A stretch of 64,000 bases of DNA from Rostratula benghalensis (taxonomy: Eukaryota; Chordata; Aves; Charadriiformes; Rostratulidae), in assembly GCA_013399305.1 (NCBI GenBank), contig VXAI01000139.1, positions 1,956,598 through 2,020,597 on the forward strand, read 5' to 3'. The position numbers were made by a program, and so were the translations under genes. The stretch's first letter is position 1. Each line of letters opens with the position of its first letter. A model generated the notes under the pieces. That model saw only the letters and a program-made list of their open reading frames with translations, had not been told where the DNA came from and did not search any database. This document shows positions 1-13,600 of the stretch, piece after piece.

Positions 1-2582
1 CAGAAACATGGCTGGGTGGGCTGGGGTTGGCGTGGATGGCCAGACATGGCTTGTGGCTTACCTTGCCTGCTTGGCTGTGGCCTTGCTGCGGCTGCCTGGC
101 CCGGGAGAGGATGGTACAGCAGCTCTGTGTACGCAACATGCATTCTCTGTTGCTTGACTGAACTTGTCTGTAAGTAACTGCTAAGTTAAGTAATATTGCT
201 GCCTTTCAGCGAGGGGAATGCACTGGGCTTGTGAGCATTTGTCCTGCTTTGTCTCTGTTGTAAGAAATGAAAATTTTTACCAAAAGCAACCTGGATGGCT
301 CTTTGATTTGGGAATTGAGGAGGGGACTGTTGTCTTACTTGTGCAGAAGGGGAGTGCGTGAAATAAGGAAGGGCTATTTCAGATTTGAATTGCTTGGCTT
401 TGCAACTGCCTCTGCATTGGTTTTTTGTTTTATTTTCCTAGTGAGAACAGTTTATTCTAGCAGGTTACTGCATAGCACTATGTTCTTTTGGGTTGTCTGT
501 ATACGTTGGCTGTTTGGTACTCTCTGGCAACAGTACTGGTAAGTGTTTAGCCTGGCAACACACAAAAAGTTATTCTACAGGATTGAAACTACGCTGCAAA
601 TCAGAGATTTAGGTTTTGTGGATTTTTTTTTTCTCCTAAACTAATTCTTTGAAAGACATTTTACTTGCCTAAAGCCACGAACAAAAGTGCTTTGCTTTGC
701 AGAGCTGTGCAGAGGCTCTGTGGCAGAGGGTCCCACATGGTCAGCGTAGGAGGCAACACCATCAAAAGGCATTTTCCATGTGGAAAGAATTATATGAACG
801 TGAAAAACTTGCTTTTCGGAGAGGCAGCCCCTCCAGGTCAGAGCGGAGGTGTGCTGGGGAAGAACAGTAGTTTGCATTGCTCTAGCCTCAATTGGAAGTG
901 CTTGAGAGAGAAGCTGATGAATTCACAGCTGCCAGGCTAGGACCTATCACTTACATTGTAATTCGCCCTTAAAATTTTGGCAAGCTTAGTTTTGCCTTTT
1001 ACTTGACAAATTTATCTTTTGTGTCCTACTTCTCCCCGTGTAAAATGGCAAGCGCTGCCAGAGAGAGCTACTTGCAGTAGATTCCTTTTCTCTGCTATAT
1101 TTAGTGATCAAAACAAGTTTGTGATGCTTACAGGAATACTGCCAAAGCAGATAGGTTTAGCATGAGGCATGCCCTTTCTGTTTTGGCTCCCAAATACACA
1201 CTGCATTTCACTTTCCTCCCCTTCTCTGACATCATCAGTGGCGCTGTCTGTGGGGGTCTGTTGTGCAAACATTGCACTACTGCTTCTAGTGATTTTACTA
1301 TGTAAGAACAAGCCCTGCTTTAGTGAAAACTCCTGCACTTGGATTGTTGCTGTCTCTTCCTTTGCCTTTTCTTAATTTCCTGAAAGAGCAGATTACTGCT
1401 CTTAAGGAATATCTTTCTGAACAAGAACAGTCTTATAATTTAATTGAGGAACTCCAGGCCTTTTATTGCTTAGGCGAGCTTCACTCAACAGAATAATCGG
1501 TTTGGTAACCATTTGACTGTTTCCTTTATTTGGGGAAAAAGGGAATTAGGTAGGCAGTAGAAAGGAAATATTTGTAGTCCTTCAAAGGCAGACTATAACT
1601 AGGAGCCTGATTCTCATTAATATCAAGTCATTAATACAAAGCAAGTGTAGTTATAATATACTGCTCTTCTGAATACCTTTTATACCACGTAAAGCAGCTA
1701 CAGTGTTGATGAGGAGCTGTGAGTCTCTATTAAAACTCTACCCAAAGAATTTCAGTTGCAATCCAGGGGAAAGAAAGAAACATTTGTAAATGAAAGAAAG
1801 ACCTTCTCTTAATGCTTACTCCTTGGTTAAAGCCGGCAGCGTTGTCCAGTTTGTTCTGATCCCGCAGTCCCCCCCAGTGGGAGAGTTCAGTTTTCTCTGA
1901 CTGCAGGCGACTCCCTCCCCCTTCCCTTCTCCATTGCCCCAGCTCGCTCTGGGCCAGGAAGCGTGGAGGAAGGGGTATGATGAGTTCTGCACAGCCTTTT
2001 GCTGTTGTAGTGGGAGCTGCTTGCCTGAAGGTCAGAGGTCTGTCAGCTCCCCGCGGCGCTGGGACCGCTGTGGCCCTGCTGTACCCGTTCCCCTCGCTGA
2101 GAGGAGGCCAGGCAGAGCATGGCTACTCAGTGCTGTGTCTGGCTACCAGCCTCGCCAGAGCCCTGGTAGCCTGAGCCAGACAGGGGCAGGTCGATGTGAA
2201 AATGGAAGAAGGCTTGCAGGGGTGAAGTGACGCTAATTGCTGGCTTGTGCCTGCTTTCCTAGGTAAGCAAGCGGGTAGGAAGAGCATCCAAGTTTATGCA
2301 CTGGATGTGCTTCCCAGGTACAGAATGGATCTTGAGCCAGCTTGTGTTTCTCGTGTTGTTTTTATGATAACCTTTCCCTGCAGGCCTGTTATCTGCAGGA
2401 CGCGGCCCTGGGGCTGCGCTGTGGCTGAGGCGCCGGCCATCAGGGAGCCAATGACGCCTGCTTTGGAAAATCTTTTCCATTCTGGCCTGCTGGCAACACA
2501 CTGGATAAACCACGTGGCTTTTTGTACGTGATGGGAGGCTTCTGGGCTTTGTACAGGTGGGTTTGGGCTGGGATGTGCTTAC
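1..2582. other. Upstream flank or 5' intron, no exon recognised
   Basis: I see no exon, repeat family or RNA gene I can support. Positions about 1831-2460 are relatively GC- and CpG-rich (roughly 23 CpG by eye) but below usual CpG-island thresholds. A CACGTG E-box lies at about 2511. Short open frames here lack homology. Confidence 0.6.
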
Positions 2583-2952
2583 GAAGGAGCTGGGACTGTT
2601 TAGTTTGAGGAAGAGGAGGCTGAGGGGAGACCTCATTGCTCTCTGCAACAGAGAGATTGGTGCTGGTCTCTTCTCACAGGTAATTAGTGAAACAAGAGGG
2701 AATGGCTTCAAGCTACAACAGGGTAGGCTTAGGCTGAACATCAGGAAAGAATTTTTCACAGCAAGAGTGGTCAGGCACTGGAATAGGCTGCCCAGGGAGG
2801 TGGTTGAGTCCCCATCCCTGAATGTGTTTTAGAGTGGTTTAGATGTGGTGTTGGGAGATTCTGTGTAGGGGACGAATTTGTAGAGTAGGGCTGATGGTTG
2901 GAGTTGATGATCCCAAGGGTCTCTTCCAACCTGAATGATTCTATGATTCTAT
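2583..2952 (+). mobile_element. CR1 retrotransposon 3' fragment
   Basis: Contains the CR1 ORF2 C-terminal and 3' UTR signature: GAGCTGGGACTGTTTAG, AGGCTGAGGGGAGACCTCAT, ATCAGGAAAGAATTTTT and CACTGGAATAGGCTGCCCAG. It ends in the octamer tail ATTCTATGATTCTATG at about 2937-2952. It is 5'-truncated as is typical. Its 3' UTR wording differs from the copies at 38-43 kb, so it belongs to another CR1 subfamily. Confidence 0.9.
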
Positions 2953-5900
2953 GGGCTGTGTGTTTTGGAGGTTGAATTGTCATCCAAACTTTTGACTTTG
3001 ATGGAGCTGTGAAGTCACCATAGTATTTTTGGCTTCCTGCATAGCAGTGTACCCTAGGATGATGGAGGGGGCATCACAACATCCTTCTGAGCATCCAGAT
3101 GTGAGTTTTGAAAATGGTTCTTGTTTTTATTAATGATGGGGGCAAACTTGGAAACCGGTTGAAAACTGAATGTTTTCTCCAACTTTAGGAAGTCTGCTTC
3201 GGCACTGCATTTCCACTTGGGAGTAGATAAATGTGAGATAGGCTGTTACTCTGAGAGCAAACAAATAAAGGTAGTTTTTTATGTGTGTGTGTTAACAACA
3301 GCGTTGGAGTTAGAGAAGTTTTCAAACTGTGTAATTGTAGCAGAATGACTGATATATTACCACCCCCCCAAAAAAAAGAAAAGGTCAAGAAAGACACTTT
3401 CCAAACCACGTTGTAAATTGATTAATGCAATGAGAAGATCCATTGTGCTGCTGTAACAAGAAGTATTACTGATGTGTAAATCAAAGACAAACCAGCAACA
3501 TTTGCTGGCCTTAAAAAGTGGTGTAGCTTTTGTATACTCATATGCTTGTCCTGGCACATTTTCAGAAATTATAAATAGATCCCTGGGAAGTCCCTGGATA
3601 ACAAAAATGTACTGCTGCTCGTTGTCATAAATAAACTAATAAGAGATGTCTTGGTCTCACAGCTCTTTTTCTTTGGAGGAGTCCTTACTTGTGCATATGG
3701 TTTCAGTGTGTCAGTTCACATGAGGCAAGACTATTTCTGTGGCACTGGGGTGTAGCTCTGTGTCCACCTCTGTGTCTCTTGCAGATCTAATGCTCTTTGG
3801 GCTCGGTTCTTCCTGAGCAGAATTGTTCAGCCTTTTCCAAGCTTTTCCCTTTCAGATTCCTTCATCTCCAGCTGCTGATAGCTTAGGAAGACCCAAGGCT
3901 GGGCTTGTTTCAGTGTTACTCCAGGCAGTGCAGTCTCTCTAATGCCACATGCTCTAATACCACTTTCTAAAGGACTGGCTGATACCTGTCTGACTGCTGT
4001 AGGGTATTAGGTAGGATCAGAAGGCTATAGCCTCCTTTCCCTATCACCTTCAAAGTAAAGGAAACGTAATGGAAGCCCTTTTCTTCCTCTGGGAAAATGC
4101 AGAGAATGTGCCATTATTGTGTACTGGATGATGACAAGTATTTCTCTTCTGCCAGACAGGGAGACGTCATCAGCCCCTCAAGTGGGGGAAGTCAGGTAGA
4201 TCTGTCAATGGTGCCGTGCTGATTTTTGCTACCTGAGAATCTGGATTTTTGAAGGGAAGTGGATCAGTTTGTTTGCTCTGTGATCCCACCGATGGACCTG
4301 TATACAATCTGAGATTGTCCACAAAAGCAGTGTTGGCAAGCATTTTGAATGTGCAAGGGATGAACCTCAGTCTGGAGTAGGACCTTAAAACAAGAGTGGT
4401 TTAGTGTAAAGGTCTTGGAAAATGCATGCTTTAAACAGACCTTCCTCTTCACCCCTGTTACTGGGTGTAATAAACGGTGAAACCCTTGTAAATTAAGTGT
4501 TGAGAAGGCATCACCATCAAACTTGAGTGCTGTATGAATGTGTCTGATTTAACAGAGGTGTGAGTGCATCAGGAGTGACAGGAAAAGGAAATACTGTAAA
4601 AAGCAAAAACTCAAACCAACTTGATGCAAGGGATTTTTTGTGACAATTCCTTAGGTCATATTATCATGATTTGGATTCCAATGATTTGCCTTTGCAGGGC
4701 TGTGACGGGCTTACAGAAAAATAACTTACTAAAAGAAGGCGGCTCAGCAGAACTTTGCAGGGTTCAAGACTTGCATTTCTGAATGTTACTGCTTCTTTCT
4801 GAATGTGAAATAAACAGAGAACTTTGCTAATAACCAAAAAGGAAAGGGGTCTTTAGTCCATCTCCATTGTGGAGCTCTGCTTCCTTTGGACTACTTTGCC
4901 AAAGATAAAAATCTGCTGGTTTTGTTCATGACGCTGGCTCAACTGAACACATGAGTAATAATAATCTGTTGCTAGGAACAGAATTCAGTTTACATGTAGA
5001 GGCGTCTATGGAGGGAAAGTCTTTTGAGTCCCAGAATGGGTCATAAATAATCAGTGGCACTTCAAAGGAAGAAAAGTAAAAACAAGCGGTTGGAGATGCC
5101 ATGCAAAGATGTCTGTAATTCCTGTTGCAACACCAGTGGAAAGCATGTAGCCAACATAATTGGGAAAATATGGGGCATGTGTCTACAAAAGCAAAACAAA
5201 TGAAGTGGGGATTTACTAACAGTGGATTAGACAAGCCCATCTAGAGGTAGCTGAGCATTTTGCTGCTGCTTTCTGGTTTCAGCAGCGCACATCTCAGCTA
5301 ATTTCATGCCATATGATTTTTCAGGATTGGCTCCTGTGTGGAGGTGCATCTGTGCAGCAGGCTGTGGCATGATGTAGGGGCATGCTGGAGTTAGCTGTAA
5401 ACTCAGAGACTGCAAGTGGTCTTAGCTGGGACAGTGTGGAATTCAAACCAACTACTTTACCTTGCTTCCTAGTTAGAATGCACAGCTGTTTTGTATAAGT
5501 AACAAATGAAATACGCATTTTATATTTGTACTGTAGTTACATGTGTTGCTTTGAAAATGGCAGCAGCTTCACTGTAGAGGAGTGGACTATATAACTGCTG
5601 TTTTTTTCATATGACGAAATCTTACCAGGCTTGGTACTTGGAAGAGCTGAAAGACAAGGTTTGCAAACCACCCTGATTTAGATGGTAATGTCAGGCTATT
5701 AAATCCTTGATAATGAATCCTCCAAATCCACCTGAAACTTTGTTTTCCTCTTTCTTATGAAACAAGAATGTCCTTACAAAGACCCTGCTTAACACGAGCA
5801 TCTCTTAGGTCTCATTGAGACTTAAGCCTCACTGGAGACATGGTATTTAAATCAATGTTGTCTATTCTCATGATAAAATCTCTAGAATGTAAAGCTTGGG

Positions 5901-7926
5901 TATGATTATTTTCATATTAGTTTATTGACATTTCCAATCCACTACCTGCCCTTCAGATTTTGCTCTGTTGATGTTCCTATGTCTGTGTGTTAATACCCAG
6001 TACATTTTTTAATCTGTTGGCTAATTTCAGTTCAGCTTGAGAAAGGAAGAGAGATTCCAAGGAAACTAAGTTGAACTTAGGTGATGGTCTGTGTGTCTGT
6101 GATGGTCTAATTTCCACCTCTGTTTTTAGGTGCCCATTGTGGGAACAGGTGGAGAGGGAAGGGCAAAAGTACTCTACCAATACACACTATAGGGAAGCCT
6201 GGGTTTGAGTCTAATGTGTGCCTTTATGGGAAAAGCTTTCGTTGATGGTTCAACTGTTTGAGCTGTGGGTTGAGCCCAGGTAGCCAAGAATTTACTCCTT
6301 TGGAGAACACCAGCGGAAAGCTTTTATCTCGAACAGAATGTTAGTAGTGCACCTTTTCTTCTCTCATGCTGAAGAAAAGATGAGTTCACAGAACAGCTCT
6401 AGTGCAATTCACATAAGTTAATCAGGAAACAAATCCATTGGAAACAAGGTCCCAGCATTCCTGGAACTCTCTCTTTGGCTCTGTGATACTTCATGGTTTA
6501 TCCCAAGGTGTGAGCAGTTAATGCTTTCCTGCATTAATGCCGGACTCCCCCCAAAAAAGGGAAAGACGAGGTCATTTTCTTCATCTTCAGTTTTACTCCC
6601 ACTGGAAAGGCATGGTGTTGTTTGAAAGCATTTGATTTCTTTTCTACACCTATGAGTAAACATTTCATAGCTTTCCAGTGTTTCGTGGAAATGAAGGATT
6701 GAGTTTAAGTTCATTGAGTTGTTGTAAAACAACAATTGACTTCAATACCCAGTAGAAAATATAATCGTTGCGTTGCTGAGCAATCTTACCAATAGCTTGA
6801 CAGTCTAGGCCCCTCAGAGGTTGGTATGATATTTAATATGCTCTATTTGAATGAAATTCAGGGCAAGGAGGACAAAGGGACTAGCGTATTGTCCTTGTAT
6901 AATCCCTTCTCAGACAATCTGTGCCTTGTACCTTTTAAAGAATACTAATCCTTGTAGGTATGTCCTCCCAAGAGTGTGTACGTGTCTCCCTTTCAAAGCA
7001 GCTGTGGATTCTCCTGTTGAGGCAGGGCGGGAAGCAGAGGTAGGGCAAAAATGTATGTGCTGTGTTGGACAGTGAACAGAGGGCTTCAGGGATGTGAAAG
7101 CTTTAGCAAAAATTTACCTTGTATCAGCTGCGTGCTTTAACCTGCAATATGGACGTGTTGAGTGGATTCCTGTGTTTAAAAAAAAATAAAATTAAAAAAA
7201 TCCTATCATATTGGAAAGGAGGTCTTAATTTGACCTTAAAAGAAAACAGAAGCATATGTTTGTTTGGTTTTTTTCATTTAGACATGTTCTACGATCATGT
7301 CCTATAAATTAAGTTAGTTAATAAAGCAACTTAATTAATGCTTTAAATCTTAACATACTTTCTGCTTTAAAATCCTGAAAGTTTTATGATCTTTAACGGC
7401 TTTCATGATTAAAGATCTGAACTGAGATTGGGGTCCAGCCACTTGAAGTGCACTAGAAGCACACAGAAAGAGACACTATGTACTGTGTGGTTGCTGTAGC
7501 TGGCAAAGGATGGGGACAGAAGAGGAATGGTCACAGAAAGGTTGAAAATGCAATGTGTTTTGTTTATGAAACTTCTGTTAATAGTGTTCATGGCTCCTGC
7601 ATATTATCCTGTTATATTTAATATAATTAAAGGAATTCTAATGCCAAATTCTTCTCCCTTTCTCTGGATTATGCTCTGGATCACTTTAGCATCATCCAAG
7701 TTAGGTGACTGTGACTTGGTCCCACCTATGTCACCATCTCAAATTTAGATGTATTAAAGTCAAAGAGATATGTATGTTTCTGCTGTTTGGGGATTCTGTT
7801 CTGGGTTTGTGCCTTTAAAAGAAATCTTTAAAATATAATGAAAAAAATTAGAACAAACTTTTGTTGAAGGGAAGAAGAGCATGCATTGCCACTGATATTG
7901 AGTGAATGCCCCAGACCCATGGGTAT

Positions 7927-7942
7927 ATACATACATACATAC
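7927..7942. repeat. (ATAC)4 microsatellite
   Basis: Four perfect ATAC units, followed about 50 bp on by a shorter ACATACATG stretch. Simple repeat. Confidence 0.85.
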
Positions 7943-9189
7943 ATTCTGGGGATGTCTTGCTTGTAGATTATGTGGATATGGTAATGATGGGTATCTACAT
8001 ACATGCTTTCTAATCCTATCCCTTCTCCTTTACGTGGACACCTAATATGAGTTCTAACTTTAGGTCAAAATTCAGGCAGGCTTATTGATTTTTACTTGTG
8101 GATTCACTGTTGCCCAGGACTTATTATTATTTCTTAAATATCTCTGCAGGCCTACAGTTGGCAATGGAGAATTCAAGGTGGAAAGAGTGCAGCTAACTCT
8201 CCCTGTGTCCTGGGGGCAAAAAGCAGCAGATCTGATGATGTGTTTTGGACTTTGCTTACATAGTTCCCATTTGATTCTTGCTGCTAACTTAGTAGCCTCC
8301 AAGATGGCAATCACAAAATCAAATTCAGGACATAAAGTGATTCCCAAAGATTAAGGTTACCTGACATTTGGCATTTTTTAGGCTTTGGTTCTATATTGCT
8401 TGATCTTGAGAGAGAAAGGAAGGAGTTTCCCAGGACAGGTTCCATTGCCTTGGGCATAAGCAGCGCTGCTGGGAGAACTGGATTCTTGCTCAGCCCTTGC
8501 TCTTGCCCAGTTCCTGTGAGATGCTAGCCCTGGTACTTAAACTCCAAATTTTATCAGAGGTAGGTAATTGTGTGGTTACTTTTTGATTGTCTGACTTGAG
8601 ATTCGTACTTCTAGCTTGAAAACAGAGGACTTCTGAGAAATCTCGGGTTGGAAGTCCTTTAGTAAAGGCAACCACTTTGTCGTTTTCCCAACATTTTCCA
8701 ATCTTAAAATCACATAAAGCCTTTGTGCCAGTTGCCTGTACTGGGAGGATTTGTTAGAACCCAGTATTTAGAAGTCTTCTGATTTCCATCTTAACCTCAA
8801 GGCATGGCTTATTTGTGCACCATGTTCTTGTGCCTGATGAAGATCAGATTAGGAATTTTCCTCCTCTTTTTCCTAGACTAAGCAAACCAAACTCCCGTAA
8901 AACACTTCTCTTTTATTTGATATCTTTCTTGGATATCTTTCATCTTTACCTGCTCCAGCTAATACTCCCCTTTCTTTAATCTGTTGCCTTGAGTTTTAGG
9001 TATAAATGGTTGGTGACTTGCAGAAGTGCTGTTGTATGCTGATGGCAGCGTTTGGAATCAGTGATTTGGCCATATGAACTTATATCTATTTCTCAGTCAT
9101 CTTAAGGCAAATTATCACTTTTTTTCCCTCCCATCTTTATATCTCTGTGCCTTTGCTTGTGATCAGTAAAACAATGTCCCATAGCAGGG

Positions 9190-9240
9190 GACCAGGTGAA
9201 CTTTAACGGTCCCTTCCAACCCAAACTGTTCTGTGATTCG
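9190..9240 (+). mobile_element. CR1 retrotransposon 3' tail
   Basis: CR1 3' end signature on the plus strand: GTGAACTTTAACGGTCCCTTCCAACCCAAACTGTTCTGTGATTC, diverged from the usual GATCTTTAAGGTCCC... consensus. Only about 50 bp are present. Confidence 0.85.
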
Positions 9241-10505
9241 AAATGTGGTCAGTAACCCAAATCTCACGTAGACGCTGTAAATATGAATTGATTGATGTTT
9301 GTGAAGTGTTCAGCTGCTGGGGTGATGAGTGTCATAGAAAATCTTGTGAAGAATTAATAATCCTGTCATCAGAGTGGCTGTTGGATAAATCACAAGGACA
9401 CACATTGTTCAGGGTGAGGAAAACAAAATATTGAATAGCTCCTATTAAACACATGTTGTCTTTTCTGTGCAATGAAGGAGGTGAGGACTGAGGAAAAACA
9501 GTACAAAGTGGAGTAAACAAAAGCTGCCTCATGATTCATATGCACAAAGAGACCGAATGTAAAAAAATTGCTGGTGTTCTTTAATGTTTTATTTCCTTAT
9601 TCATCTATTTACTTGCTTTATTTTGACATATATAATTGGTACGTGAGTTATTAATATATGATGTGTTAATTCTAGTACTTATGATGAAAAAGTTACAGTT
9701 ACTTAGGCAACAAAGCTTGTTTAAAGTGAGCTCTTATTTAATTTTCAGCTTTAGTTCTTTTTGAACTTGTTTAACTTGTATGTTCTTGATAAAAATGAGT
9801 CTGTATCTAAGTATCCAGTTTTTTAAGCAGTGGCAAATTGAATAGCTACTGCAGTATCTGAAACAATGTCAGACTTTTAAGAAAGATACAGGGTATGGTT
9901 CACTAAAGTTGAATAAGAGGTAGGGGAAGTGCCCAGGGAGAGGAAAATGGAGGAGTTGGAAAAAGAAAGTCCTTCATGGGGGATGAGGAGTAGCAAAGGT
10001 ACCAGACAGAGACAGCAGTTGTGATTATTCTCTTAAGATAACCACCGCTTTTTCATTTCATCTTAATCTTTGCAGATTCTGCCTAAATTGTTTCCATTCT
10101 CCAATGATTATCTGGACAGAAAGAGACATCTGAAAAGTACAAAGATTGAAAGAAAAACCTTTGAAGATTGGCAGCAACAAATCTGCAAAAGGCCCTGGGA
10201 GCCTTTGTCAACCTGGCTTTCTCAAAGAAAGCAGCTGTCTTTGAATTTTCCTAACCTTGGTGCCTTTGTTTTCATGGCAAGACACACTGGGAACCATCGT
10301 TTGTGTTGTAGAGTTACTGCTGGCCACTGTTAGAAAAGAGACAAGGGACCAAAACTTGGATTCACGCAGTAGGAACATTTGCTTTATTCTGTATGAGCTA
10401 AGGAAACAGTCCACCAAGGGAAAAAATCCCCAGACAAAACACATGTCTCTGCACACACTAGAGCACCTTTGATATCATCAGTTCTTGTGTAAAACTGTAC
10501 TGATT

Positions 10506-10525
10506 TTCTTCTTCTTCTTCTTCTT
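10506..10525 (+). repeat. (TTC)6 tract in exon 1 polypyrimidine region
   Basis: Six TTC units plus TT lie 12 bp before the acceptor of the start-codon exon. They form most of its polypyrimidine tract. Length variation here could alter use of that exon, but nothing in the sequence shows that it does. Confidence 0.85.
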
Positions 10526-10537
10526 GTATAATTTCAG

Positions 10538-10574
10538 TTTGGAAATTGATTAAAGAATCTCCATAGGATTTAAT
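10538..10574 (+). other. SYNE2: 5' UTR part of first coding exon
   Basis: The exon opens after a clear acceptor (ATTTCAG at 10531-10537) preceded by a (TTC)6 pyrimidine tract and a branch-like TACTGAT. At least one non-coding exon must therefore lie upstream. A TAA in frame with the ATG at 10551-10553 rules out an N-terminal extension through this acceptor. Confidence 0.75.
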
Positions 10575-10653
10575 ATGGCATCAAAGCAGCCATCTCCCTC
10601 ATCAGAGGAGCAGGCTTCCTCTGAAATAGATGATCTCTGTTTATCACTGCAAG
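10575..10653 (+). CDS. SYNE2: SYNE2 coding exon 1 (start codon)
   Basis: Encodes residues 1-26, an acidic, Ser-rich leader ahead of CH1 ([13 protein letters not shown]...IDDLCLSLQ). It ends after the first base of codon 27 at donor AAG|GTAAGT. The start is chosen for its match to the mammalian N-terminus and the in-frame upstream TAA at 10551. A 10.4-kb intron follows. Confidence 0.9.
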
Positions 10654-13600
10654 GTAAGTTGCTGTAGTTTTCTGTGCCTTTTTAATATAGATTTTTTGGT
10701 AAAAATCTGTGACTGTGCACAAGTTGAAGTGAATTCTGAAAAACCTGTTGAAACCACTGTTATGGTTGGCGTAGTTAATTCATGTCTGTGCTTTGCAGAT
10801 GTTCCTGTGTTATGTGAGAGGCTTCAGCAGTGAAATGAAAAATAACAGCTGTCATAGTATTTTCTTGTGGCATTTTCAGAGCTGTTGCCTTTTTTGGTAC
10901 AGATGTGTGCACTGGTTCTTATGCTTTGCTACTCAGTTACTGTAAATTGTTTTCAAAGGAACCGCTAGCATGAGAACAGTTATGCCATTTCATTAATTTC
11001 CTTGTTTTCAATTTGCTGGCAATTAGTTCCTTGCATTGAGCTGTCCTAATGAGGCTATTAACCACAGTACTGCTTTGTTTTGTTTTACTTTATTTGTTTT
11101 TCTGTTCTTACTGCTATATTCCCTGCATGTGTAGAAAGATGGCTTGTAGGAAACAAGTAGAAAAGTTTTGTGGCTTCTAAACCTATTTCTTACAGGTCAG
11201 AGTGTTTTATCCTTACTTGCAATGAATTATAACTTGATGCAAACACTCACTGGCTGATTTGTAATTGTTCCAAATTTATGGCAGATACCTGAACAGTTAG
11301 GTAATAATGAATGCGTAAGAGATGGCTTCCCAGATAGGCTTTTTGGGTTTTCCTTAATCATGTATTGAATTTAAGAATGTCCTTGGAAGACTGATTTTTT
11401 ATTTTTTTATTTTTTTCTCTAAACATATTAATGTAAATATTCATGGTGGCTATTAAGGAGAGTGGTCCAGGCAGCAGGACTAGCATTGCTGGAAACCCTG
11501 TCTTTGATCTGTTTAAAGCCTGGTTGTTCTAGGACGGATGGACTAAGTCACGTTTTCACAGAGCTATTTCCTTTTAGAAGGAAGGAATTACTATGGTGCT
11601 TAGTTAAGAGAAAATATGTTTAAAACAGATGGTGCAAAAGAATATTCTGCCAAGTCACTTTTATGATCCATATTTGCACTAATATTGTCGTTGAAGCCAT
11701 GTGTTCTGATGAGTGAGTGATACCAATGATCTGGAGCCAAAAGTCTTTAATGGTGACTTTTCCTCTGTTTTGCTTCAGTGTTGCATCTTCAGGAACTCAA
11801 GCACAGATTTCTAGCAGACAGAAGTTAGTCTGACGGTTGCACTAAGCACAGTTTGTGAGGCACATGTGTGTTGTGCCAATCAAACTCAGCCTTTAGCTGA
11901 AAGGCTGAGGTGTCTATTATCATTTCCAAACAGGTTTGGAAAACACTATCTGGCTTCAAGGTAGCGGTTTCTGAGTTAAAGTTACACGGGATTTTAGAAT
12001 ACGGTTGCATTTTGAAATAATCATGCTATTTTCTGAAAAGTCAGGTTGGTGTTTGTGTGTCAAAAAACAAAGGGGAGTTTGCTCAACAACTCGGTGAAAG
12101 AGCCATGCTTATTAAAATTCAAAGACTAAATTGTATTTCTTTGCTGCAGTAACTTGAGCTCCTAGATTATGCTGAAATGACCACACTGCAAATCTGGGAC
12201 CAAGCTGTATGTGCCTGCCTATTGTAAAACATTTGGAGATATCCCTAAGAACTGACTTAAGCAGTTTTTGTAGTGATTAAAAGGGTGCAGACATACCATG
12301 TGTATGGAGCTGTGACGTTGCAGCATCTGTTCTGGATCGAACAGGCAAACGGCGACACAGCTGTGATGAAGCACTGAAGACACATTCCCTGATACAACAC
12401 ATAGAAACCATTAGTAACTCTACCTGCAGAACTGTGGTAGCATAGGTGAAATGGGAATAATAGGATCACTCAAGGAAAAGGTGGTGTGGTTTGGTTTTTT
12501 TTTTCCAATAATAGGAATTTTGGGATGAGATTTGCAAGGCAGCTGGAGATGCTGATTAAGTTTTCAGGTTTAGGTTGCGGAAGTTTTAGAGAATCCTCAG
12601 ATTCAAGGAGTGGCTGCTTGTAACTATTAGAAAAGTAGCTTACTTTTGGGGTGACTAAAGATGGATGTAAAACTGGTTATGATCTGCTTTTCAAATGGTT
12701 AAGGTATAGCTTCAAAGAGCAAGGCCAGCACTGCATAAATACCGTGTAACAGGAGATACATATACATAGTTGGCACTGAAGAAAAAATTAGGAGGGGGGG
12801 GTCTAGTCTGGATTGCTCATATTTTAGTCTAAATGAAAATTCTTTATGATCCAATCTTCTCTTATTCCTGAAAGGCGTCCAGTGATGACAGAGCATTTGT
12901 CTAGTCAGGTTAACTAGGTCTACTTAATGTTCCGGTCAGTTTGGTCATGTAATTTGTCAAGTTATGTGCCTAAAAATTTAACAAAATGGTTAACCTTCCC
13001 TTCCCTCCCTTCCGCATGTGAAACCAAACACTCATTTTAGCTATGTTTAACGGTGACTTAAGTCACAGTATTCTGTGACAACAGCCCATTTGGGGGGGGA
13101 AAAAAAAGAAGGAAATGGGAAGAACTACCTCCTTAAAATGATTAGTGAAGAGATTATACTTTGTAGCTCTAATTATTGTAGAAATACTATTAAATTAATG
13201 ATAGTGGCTAAATATTGTGAAAACCTGCTTTCGTGGAATTTCTGTTAGTGAATTTTTAGGCAGAAGAGTGTTCAAGGATGAACGTTCACTTTCCTTAATA
13301 GTGTTCAGCCTAAAAGATGCAGGAAAGGCAGTCACTTGAAAATTGGTAAAAATGTAACTTCTTTGTTCCCAGTGCACCTTTCTTTTTAGCTAAATTTGTA
13401 AGGACATTTAATGAAGCTTGAAAAAGATGAAGAAAATGGGTAAAGCAATTAAACCAATAGGGTTTCTAAGACATTTTAATTTCTAGACATTTACATTTCT
13501 AGACATTTTCAAATTATGAAGCTAGTCACAAAATCATGAGGCTGAAGGGAAGCTGCAAGAATATAAATGCTTATATATGCTTCTTTTCAGGTTTACATAT

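Larger units (their letters stand above)
2953..10537. other. Upstream flank or 5' intron
   Basis: Mostly AT-rich unique sequence. Recognised items are a CR1 tail at 9190-9240, a short (ATAC)4 run at 7927-7942, and the (TTC)6 tract at 10506-10525 that serves the exon 1 acceptor. No exon, promoter or RNA gene could be supported. Confidence 0.65.

Noticed and set aside
2141..2171. A 9-bp perfect inverted repeat with a 13-nt loop (GGCTACCAG / CTGGTAGCC)
   Set aside because: Several such hairpins are expected by chance in 64 kb, and there is no T run or other context for a terminator or RNA gene.
2259..2759. A 166-codon open frame on the minus strand
   Set aside because: Much of it is antisense to the CR1 fragment at 2583-2952, and the rest has no recognised homology.
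10070..10333. An open frame just upstream of exon 1 with IERKTFEDWQQQI, superficially like the CH1 entry motif
   Set aside because: The resemblance is only a few residues. The in-frame TAA at 10551 means no coding exon can join through the 10538 acceptor in the SYNE2 frame.
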